Positions 1 through 5,060 of a stretch of DNA of 10,278 nucleotides are shown piece after piece. The notes beneath the pieces were generated by a model. The model saw only the letters and a program-made list of their open reading frames with translations, was not told the origin of the DNA and ran no database searches. Where the stretch lies: NCBI GenBank assembly GCA_937915925.1, contig CALGGM010000076.1:1-10278 (forward strand), read 5' to 3'. Numbering within the stretch: position 1 is the first letter of the stretch; each line of letters opens with the position of its first letter. The translations under genes and the position numbers were made by a program. The DNA is from an uncultured Clostridia bacterium. GTDB taxonomy: Bacteria; Bacillota; Clostridia; Christensenellales; CAG-138.

Positions 1-11
1 AGCAAATGAAC

Positions 12-53
12 AGGAGCCGTCAAGTCCCTCTTTCGAGTTTCTTAACGGCTCCT
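12..53 (-). other. Strong RNA hairpin about 60 bases past the amylase stop
   Basis: Read on the minus strand, AGGAGCCGTTAAG (53-41) pairs over 13 positions with CTTGACGGCTCCT (24-12). A 3x3 internal loop and a three-pair CTC/GAG helix closed by a GAAA tetraloop sit inside. One pair is G-U on the minus strand but would be a C-A mismatch on the plus strand, and GAAA is a GNRA-type loop only on the minus strand, so the structure probably acts in a leftward transcript. The bases after it (GTTCATTTGCT) are only moderately T-rich, so it may be an inefficient terminator or a 3' end stabiliser of the amylase mRNA. Confidence 0.55.
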
Positions 54-80
54 TCCTGCAAGTATTCGTTATAATATCTC

Positions 81-109
81 GCCGCAAACGGTCTGTCCCC
101 TTTTGCGGC
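81..109 (-). other. Hairpin directly downstream of the amylase stop codon
   Basis: GCCGCAAA (81-88) is the exact reverse complement of TTTGCGGC (102-109), giving an 8-pair stem with a 13-base loop. On the minus strand it starts about 5 bases after the amylase TAA at 117-115. No T-run follows on either strand, so it is not a classical terminator by itself. With the hairpin at 12-53 it forms a structured 3' untranslated region. Confidence 0.4.
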
Positions 110-114
110 AGCCG

Positions 115-1731
115 TTATCCAAGCACCACGCTCGTCTGCGCCCCGAGGGTCAGGGTCGTGCCGGAAAGCGAGGCGTCCTCGACGCCGATGAACGCGCGAA
201 GCTCGGTGAAGTCGCCGAACTGCGAGACGTCGACGGTCTGCGTGCTCGTGGTCGTGTTGTGCAGAACGAGCACGGTCTTGCCCTCGTAGGTCGAGGTGAA
301 GCCGCCGACCTTGCTGCCGTCGATATGCACGGGAGTATACGTGCCGCGCGCGATTTCGGGGTTCGCCTTGCGGATCATGATCAGCTTTTTATAATAGGTA
401 TAGAGGCTGTTCTGATCGAGCTTCTGCTCCGCCGCGCCCTTCTGGATCTGGCTTGCCGCGGGATAGGTCGAGCCGGTCGGGTTCTTCACAGTGTCCTCGT
501 CGCCCCAGATCATCGCAAGCCTGCGGTTCGCGTCGGTGTTCGCACTGCCGCGGGAGCCGCGCATGCCGAGCTCTTCGCCGTAGTAAATGAACGGGGAGCC
601 CGGTCCGAGGATGTAGAGGTTCGCCGCCATCTGCATGTAGCCGGAGCCGACGGGCAGATACCCTGCGGCGCGGTCGTTGTCATGGTTGGCGATGAACGGA
701 ACGAACATCGCGTCGGGGTTCTTGCCTTCGATCGAGGCGAGATAGGAAGCGACGTACTTCGTCAGGTTGTTCACGTCGCCCATCTTCGCGGTCGTGGAGA
801 ACAGACCCTCCGCCTGCGAGGTCGTGAAGTTGAAGCAGTTTGAAGCGGGATAGTAGCGGTCCGTAATGCCGTCGCCGTCCCACACCTCGGCGACCGTGTA
901 CATGCCGGGGTACTCCTTGCGCAGCGTATCGAGGTACTCGACCCAGAACGCGACGCTCGCGTCGTGATCGCCGAAGTAGACGTACTTCGCCGCGTCAAAG
1001 CGGAAGCCGTCGATCCCGCGGTCGAGGTAGTAGCGCGCGACGTTTAAAAGCTCCTCGCGCACGGCGGGCGAGTCGAAGTTCAGCTCCGGCATGTCGCCCG
1101 AGAAGTTGCACTCGTAGTACACGTTCGTGCCGGACAGCGCGGAGAAGGTGCGTCCCTTCGGCGCGGTCTCGCCCTTAGTATAATAGGAATAGAAATCGTA
1201 GAACGGATCGGTCGGATCCTCGTTGCGATGCGCGGCGGTGAACTTGGTGAACCACTCGTTGCTGCGCGAGGTGTGGTTGATCACGAGGTCGAGGATCAGC
1301 TTGACGCCGCGTTCGTGGCACAGCGCGATCAGCTCGTCCAGGTCCTCCTGCGTACCAAAGCGCGGATCGACCTTATAGTAATCGGTGACGTCGTATTTAT
1401 GATAGGAAGGCGACGCGAAGATCGGCGTGAGCCAGATGCCCTCGATGCCGAGCGACTTGCCGGAATCGGGATCGCCGTCGTTCAGATAATCCATGCGGTT
1501 GATGATGCCGCGAAGGTCTCCGGTGCCGTCGCCGTCGGAATCGGAGAACGAGCCCGTGAAGATCTCATAGAACACGCGCGCGTTGTCAGGCGCGGGTTCG
1601 GCGCCCTTCAAAAGCGGATCGTCGATCACGATCTCGTCGACAGGCTCGGGATCCTTTTTTTCACAGCCGAGCGGCAGCAGCAGAAGCGCCGCAAGGCACA
1701 GAAGCGCAAACCGTTTCATCAAGAGTTTCAT
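115..1731 (-). CDS. Alpha-amylase family glycosyl hydrolase (GH13), surface lipoprotein
   Basis: A 538-residue enzyme expected to hydrolyse alpha-1,4-glucosidic bonds of starch or maltodextrins outside the cell. The first 23 residues are a lipoprotein signal ending LLPLGC, so C23 would be lipidated. After an acidic linker the GH13 barrel begins with RVFYEIFTGSF and a calcium-loop-like DSDGDGTGDLRGI. The conserved regions are all present: DLVINH, GFRFDAAKY (nucleophile D246), AEVWDG (acid/base E282) and FIANHDND (D351). An MPELN motif matches region V (MPDLN) of the oligo-1,6-glucosidase/neopullulanase intermediate group, so GH13_36 is the best subfamily guess. A short beta domain ends the protein. 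I chose the start at 1731 because GGAGG lies 7 bases upstream; the ATG at 1737 lies only 1 base from it. It is transcribed divergently from the other genes. Exact product specificity is not readable. Confidence 0.93.
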   Translation of the reverse strand: MKLLMKRFALLCLAALLLLPLGCEKKDPEPVDEIVIDDPLLKGAEPAPDNARVFYEIFTGSFSDSDGDGTGDLRGIINRMDYLNDGDPDSGKSLGIEGIWLTPIFASPSYHKYDVTDYYKVDPRFGTQEDLDELIALCHERGVKLILDLVINHTSRSNEWFTKFTAAHRNEDPTDPFYDFYSYYTKGETAPKGRTFSALSGTNVYYECNFSGDMPELNFDSPAVREELLNVARYYLDRGIDGFRFDAAKYVYFGDHDASVAFWVEYLDTLRKEYPGMYTVAEVWDGDGITDRYYPASNCFNFTTSQAEGLFSTTAKMGDVNNLTKYVASYLASIEGKNPDAMFVPFIANHDNDRAAGYLPVGSGYMQMAANLYILGPGSPFIYYGEELGMRGSRGSANTDANRRLAMIWGDEDTVKNPTGSTYPAASQIQKGAAEQKLDQNSLYTYYKKLIMIRKANPEIARGTYTPVHIDGSKVGGFTSTYEGKTVLVLHNTTTSTQTVDVSQFGDFTELRAFIGVEDASLSGTTLTLGAQTSVVLG

Positions 1732-1738
1732 GTGCATA

Positions 1739-1743
1739 CCTCC
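1739..1743 (-). promoter_or_regulatory. Ribosome binding site deciding the amylase start
   Basis: GGAGG on the minus strand lies 7 bases before the ATG at 1731-1729 and only 1 base before the ATG at 1737-1735. This favours the start giving MKLLMKRF over the one two codons upstream. Confidence 0.7.
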
Positions 1744-1763
1744 GTTTGTTCGGATTTAGTATC

Positions 1764-1792
1764 ATCGTATATTTTTTTGACGCATTTGTCAA
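1764..1792 (-). promoter_or_regulatory. Promoter of the amylase gene, with an inverted repeat over the -35
   Basis: On the minus strand a perfect -35 TTGACA (1792-1787) is followed after exactly 17 bases by TACGAT (1769-1764), a 4 of 6 match to the -10 consensus. The expected transcript start near 1757 leaves a leader of about 26 bases that includes GGAGG. On the plus strand TTGAC (1777-1781) and GTCAA (1788-1792) form a 5-base inverted repeat overlapping the -35 and spacer, a possible operator for an unidentified regulator. Confidence 0.65.
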
Positions 1793-1820
1793 GGATTCGC
1801 TTTCCTTCCCGCAGGAAATA

Positions 1821-1829
1821 TGCTATAAT
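1821..1829 (+). promoter_or_regulatory. Extended -10 promoter of the rightward membrane-protein/galactanase genes
   Basis: TGCTATAAT is a perfect extended -10 element (TGN plus TATAAT at 1824-1829). The region 17 bases upstream (TTTCCT, 1801-1806) is a poor -35, as is common with extended -10 promoters. A normal start point about 7 bases downstream falls at 1836-1837, which is the A of the ATG of the next gene. Confidence 0.6.
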
Positions 1830-1836
1830 TCCGTTT

Positions 1837-2331
1837 ATGAAACAGACGGAGCTATATGAAAACGAAGCGCTGGAGCGCGAAGCCGCGAAAAAGAAGCGGA
1901 TCGGGATCCTGATGCTCGCGCTTGCGGGCGTCGGGCTTGTGATCTGCGTGCTGCTTTGCGTGTTCACCACGCGCCAAAACTACCGCACGACGCTTCCCAT
2001 CACGGTCGGCGTGTCGATCCTGTTCGGGTGGTGCGTCATCTTCCTTTCGCACACGGGGTTCGAGGCGGCGCGGGCGGCGATCCGGCACCGCGAGATGATC
2101 GGCGAGGGCGAGCGCGAAACGCTGACGGGAAGCTTTCAAAAGACCGCGGACGTGCGGCATGTGCGCCGCGGCGTTTCCGTGCGGCGTATAAAGGCGGTGC
2201 GCGACGACGGACGCGAAAAGATGCTGAGCGTGTACGAAGCGCTTTCCGACCGTCTGCCGGAGACGTTTTCCGGAACGGTCACGACCGTGTACGATTTCAT
2301 CGTGGCGTACGAGGTGAACGGCGATGTTTAA
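1837..2331 (+). CDS. Unrecognised two-pass membrane protein
   Basis: A 164-residue protein I do not recognise. A charged N-terminus rich in Glu and Lys (residues 1-21) is followed by two hydrophobic segments at about 22-44 and 53-71, joined by a short basic loop. The rest (75-164) is a charged soluble domain with alternating beta-type strands and no visible catalytic motif; by the positive-inside tendency both ends would face the cytoplasm. There is no Shine-Dalgarno sequence before the ATG; the only AGGA-like stretch is more than 20 bases away. A perfect extended -10 box lies right upstream, so the mRNA may be leaderless. The stop overlaps the start of the next gene by 8 bases, suggesting coupled translation. 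The next in-frame ATG, at 1912, would cut into the first membrane segment and also lacks a ribosome binding site, so 1837 is preferred. Confidence 0.72.
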   Translation: MKQTELYENEALEREAAKKKRIGILMLALAGVGLVICVLLCVFTTRQNYRTTLPITVGVSILFGWCVIFLSHTGFEAARAAIRHREMIGEGERETLTGSFQKTADVRHVRRGVSVRRIKAVRDDGREKMLSVYEALSDRLPETFSGTVTTVYDFIVAYEVNGDV

Positions 2332-2872
2332 GAGCATTCTCAGAAACCTGCACCGGTACATCCTGTGGGCGCTGCTCTCCGCGATCCTGTGGGCGTGGAT
2401 CTTCACGCTGCTGTTCTCGGCGCCGGCGGACAAGAAGGTCGTGCTGTACGCGGACCTGCCGTACGTGGAGCGAAACGAGCTTTCGATCGCGCTCGAGCAG
2501 GACCTGCCCGACGGCATCCGCGTCGTGGACACGGCGGCGTTCGACGACATGATGTTCAATCAGGTCGAGGTTCTTTCCGGCGACCTTTACCTGATCCCGG
2601 AATCGCACGTCGAGGAATACCTTGCGTCGTTTGCGCCGATCGACCGGACGGCGTTCCCGGACGCGGAATTCTACGAAGCGGACGGCGAGGCGTACGGGGT
2701 GCTCGTGCACGACGGGGCGGGGCGTTCCGTCGGATCGCAGTACGTATTTTATATCCCGGACGAGCGGTGCTGGCTGTTCTTCAACAAGGACTCCAAGCAT
2801 CTCGGCGCGTGGAACGGCTCGGCGGACGACGCCGCGGTCTCGATCGCGCGCGAATTTCTGACACTTGAGTAA
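2324..2872 (+). CDS. Unrecognised single-pass membrane protein with an extracytoplasmic domain
   Basis: A 182-residue protein of unknown function. Basic residues at the N-terminus (K3, R7, R11) precede one hydrophobic segment at about 12-32 with no lipobox cysteine, so it is likely an uncleaved anchor with residues 33-182 outside the cell. The outer domain starts with KKVVLYADLPYV and has a GDLYLIPESHVEEYL stretch. That alternation of a short strand and a helix loosely recalls sugar-binding-protein folds, but the resemblance is too weak for a functional call. Its start lies inside the end of the preceding gene (ATGTTTAA, 8-base overlap), and it ends 13 bases before the galactanase. It is therefore probably cotranscribed with both and may work at the cell surface with them. 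Confidence 0.7.
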   Translation: MFKSILRNLHRYILWALLSAILWAWIFTLLFSAPADKKVVLYADLPYVERNELSIALEQDLPDGIRVVDTAAFDDMMFNQVEVLSGDLYLIPESHVEEYLASFAPIDRTAFPDAEFYEADGEAYGVLVHDGAGRSVGSQYVFYIPDERCWLFFNKDSKHLGAWNGSADDAAVSIAREFLTLE

Positions 2873-2885
2873 ACGGAGGGTAAGT

Positions 2886-4859
2886 ATGAAAAAGAGGTGG
2901 ATCGCAATGCTGCTGGTGACGGCGCTGCTTACGGCGTGCGCGGGGACGAAGATCGACGTGGAAAACGTCATTCCGACCGAGAAGATCGAGGGCAGCTCGC
3001 TTTACGTGAAAAAGGTCGAGGACCTGCCGGACGGTTTCATCATGGGCATGGACGCGTCTTCGGTCATCGCGGAGGAGCAGAGCGGCGTAAAATATTATAA
3101 CTTTGCGGGCGAGGAGCAGGATGTCTTCAAGACGCTCGCGGAGAACGGGATCACGCACATCCGCGTGCGCGTGTGGAACCACCCCTATGACGCGAACGGC
3201 AACGGCTACGGAGGCGGCAACAACGACTTCGAAAAGGCGATCGAGATCGGCAAACGCGCCACGAAGTACGGGATGCAGCTCATCGTCGACTTCCATTACT
3301 CCGACTTCTGGGCGGACCCCGGCAAGCAGATGGTCCCGCTCGCGTGGAAGGACATGAGCATTTCGGAGAAGTCCGACGCTCTGTACGCGTTCACGCGCGA
3401 TTCCTTGAACGCCATGAAGCAGGAGGGGATCGCGGTCGGCATGGTGCAGCTCGGCAACGAGACGAACACCGAGCTTTGCGGCGAGAGCCATTTCGAGAAC
3501 ATCGCGAAGCTCATGAACGCGGGCGGCAAGGCGGTGCGCGAGGTGTACCCGAACGCACTGATCGCCGTGCATCTTGCAAACCCCGAGCGCTCCGGCGCGT
3601 ACGACGGCTTTGCGCAGCGGCTCGAAGCGTTTGACGTCGATTACGACGTGCTCGCTTCTTCCTATTATCCGTATTGGCACGGGACGCTCGAAAACCTTTC
3701 GAACGTGCTGAACGGGATCGCGGAAAAGTACGGCAAGAAGGTCATGGTCATGGAAACGTCCTACGCCTACACCGGCGTTGACACGGACTTTTCCGGCAAT
3801 ACGATCTCGGACGAGACGTCGACGATTGTGAAGGACTATCCGTTCACGGTGCAGGGACAGGCGAACAACGTGCGCAACGTCATCGACACCGTCGCGCATG
3901 TGAAAAACGGCATCGGCGTCGTGTACTGGGAAGGCACGTGGATCACGGTCGGCACGAGCTCGTGGGAGGAGAACCACGAAAAATGGGAGAAATACGGCTC
4001 CGGCTGGGCGTCGAGCTACGCGAGCGTGTATGACCCGGACGACGCGGGCAGGTACTACGGCGGCAGCGCGGTCGACAACCAGGCGATGTTCGATCCGGAA
4101 GGGAAGCCTTTGGAATCGCTGCGGGTCTGGAACCTCGTGCGCTACGGAAACGAGATCGACCCGGTCGCCGACGCGATCGCGGACACGGTGCTTGCGTTCG
4201 ATCTGAAGGGGACGATCACGCTGCCGGAAACGGTGAACGCGGTTCTTTCGAGCAACGAGCAGAAGGCGGTGCCGGTCGAATGGAACGTGACCGAGGCGGA
4301 TATCGAGGCGATGTATCAGGGCGGCGTAAAGACCTACGAGATCACCGGCACGGCGGACGGGCTTCCGGCGCGGGCGATCGTCTCGATGATCAACTTCAAT
4401 TATTTGCAGAACTTCGGCTTTGAGGACGGCACGCTCGATCCGTGGCAGACCGAGGACCGCGGCGGCGCGGATCAGCTCTACGTCGAGGAGAAGGTCACCG
4501 ATTCCTTGAACGGCGTCTTCCACGCGCACTTCTGGAGCGCGAAGCAGGATTCGGTCGACTTCTCGCTGTTCCAGGAGGTCAAGGACCTTCCCGCGGGCAA
4601 GTATTCGTTCACGATCTCGATCATGGGCGGCGACGCGGGCGATGCGCAAATTTTCTGCTACGCGCTGGTCGACGGCGTTGAGGTCGGGCGCACGCCGATG
4701 AAGATCACGTCCTACGGAGAGTGGGACACGGAGACGGTTCACGGCATCGAGGTGCAGGCGGGGCAGACGGTCACCGTCGGCATTTCCGTGAAGTGCGCGG
4801 GCGCGGGCAGCGGCGCGTGGGGCAAGATCGACGACGGCCTTCTGAACAGCGAGAGCTGA
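2886..4859 (+). CDS. Arabinogalactan endo-beta-1,4-galactanase (GH53), multidomain lipoprotein
   Basis: A 657-residue enzyme expected to cut beta-1,4-galactan (type I arabinogalactan side chains of pectin) into galacto-oligosaccharides at the cell surface. The signal peptide ends LLTAC, so C18 would be lipidated. The GH53 barrel spans about 50-425 and shows family hallmarks: MGMDASSV, IRVRVWNHPYD, YGGGNNDFEKA, DFHYSDFWADPGKQ from D135, acid/base E192 in VQLGNE and nucleophile E290 in VMETSY. About 438-502 (TLPETV onward) resembles a bacterial Ig-like (Big_4) domain. Residues 503-657 begin NFGFEDGTLDPW and end WGKIDD, a beta-sandwich carbohydrate-binding pattern; CBM61, which binds galactan and accompanies GH53 enzymes, is the best guess. 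The start is set by GGAGGG at 2875-2880, 5 bases upstream of the ATG. It follows two unknown membrane genes closely. Confidence 0.94.
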   Translation: MKKRWIAMLLVTALLTACAGTKIDVENVIPTEKIEGSSLYVKKVEDLPDGFIMGMDASSVIAEEQSGVKYYNFAGEEQDVFKTLAENGITHIRVRVWNHPYDANGNGYGGGNNDFEKAIEIGKRATKYGMQLIVDFHYSDFWADPGKQMVPLAWKDMSISEKSDALYAFTRDSLNAMKQEGIAVGMVQLGNETNTELCGESHFENIAKLMNAGGKAVREVYPNALIAVHLANPERSGAYDGFAQRLEAFDVDYDVLASSYYPYWHGTLENLSNVLNGIAEKYGKKVMVMETSYAYTGVDTDFSGNTISDETSTIVKDYPFTVQGQANNVRNVIDTVAHVKNGIGVVYWEGTWITVGTSSWEENHEKWEKYGSGWASSYASVYDPDDAGRYYGGSAVDNQAMFDPEGKPLESLRVWNLVRYGNEIDPVADAIADTVLAFDLKGTITLPETVNAVLSSNEQKAVPVEWNVTEADIEAMYQGGVKTYEITGTADGLPARAIVSMINFNYLQNFGFEDGTLDPWQTEDRGGADQLYVEEKVTDSLNGVFHAHFWSAKQDSVDFSLFQEVKDLPAGKYSFTISIMGGDAGDAQIFCYALVDGVEVGRTPMKITSYGEWDTETVHGIEVQAGQTVTVGISVKCAGAGSGAWGKIDDGLLNSES

Positions 4860-4912
4860 CAAATATTTCGTTTAGCTCACACAAATTTTGGAGAATTTTA
4901 GACAGAATCCGG

Positions 4913-4941
4913 TTGACAACAAAGTTTTTTGTGAGTATTAT
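4913..4941 (+). promoter_or_regulatory. Strong promoter of the sugar-binding protein and transporter genes
   Basis: A perfect -35 TTGACA (4913-4918) and a -10 TATTAT (4936-4941) are separated by exactly 17 bases in an AT-rich stretch that contrasts with the GC-rich genes. GTATT (4935-4939) and AATAC (4946-4950) form an inverted repeat across the -10, a candidate operator. The expected start near 4948 gives a leader of about 110 bases before the ATG at 5061. No terminator separates it from the galactanase, so some readthrough is likely. Confidence 0.75.
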
Positions 4942-4966
4942 TATAAATACATCATGGGATGGTGGG

Positions 4967-5014
4967 GGACTGTCCGAATACGGTCCTTCGCGTCCCGGAT
5001 GGGCGTCTTTTCAT
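4967..5014 (+). promoter_or_regulatory. Structured mRNA leader of the binding-protein gene
   Basis: GGACTGT (4967-4973) pairs with ACGGTCC (4980-4986) around a six-base loop, seven pairs including one G-U. Next, CG(T)CCC (4990-4996) can pair with GGGCG (5001-5005) around GGAT and is followed by TCTTTTC. The second element resembles a weak attenuator, but its stem is short and bulged. I recognise no known riboswitch. Confidence 0.3.
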
Positions 5015-5060
5015 TATGGTATCGACACAAAAGAATACCAAATTGTATAGGAGGGAAACT

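Noticed and set aside
70..75. TATAAT as a rightward promoter
   Set aside because: No acceptable -35 lies 16-18 bases upstream and no gene starts nearby on that strand.
1228..1836. Upstream extension of the first membrane protein from position 1228
   Set aside because: That part overlaps the amylase on the other strand, lies upstream of a perfect -10 box, and reads as Arg/Val/Asp-rich shadow sequence.
1228..2331. Signs of a mobile element or transfer of the unknown membrane genes
   Set aside because: No inverted or target-site repeats, transposase or integrase are visible, and base composition matches the neighbours.
2781..4862. A 693-codon open frame antisense to the galactanase
   Set aside because: Its translation is a low-complexity mix of Arg, Val, His, Asp and Leu typical of a GC-rich shadow frame, while the sense strand encodes an intact GH53 enzyme with all motifs.
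4853..4878. GAGCT/AGCTC as a galactanase terminator
   Set aside because: Only five pairs with a 16-base loop and no T-run after it; too weak to call.
4959..5060. Upstream extension of the binding protein from the ATG at 4959
   Set aside because: It would put 34 residues ahead of the lipoprotein signal, and the AGGAGGG at 5049-5055 points to the ATG at 5061.
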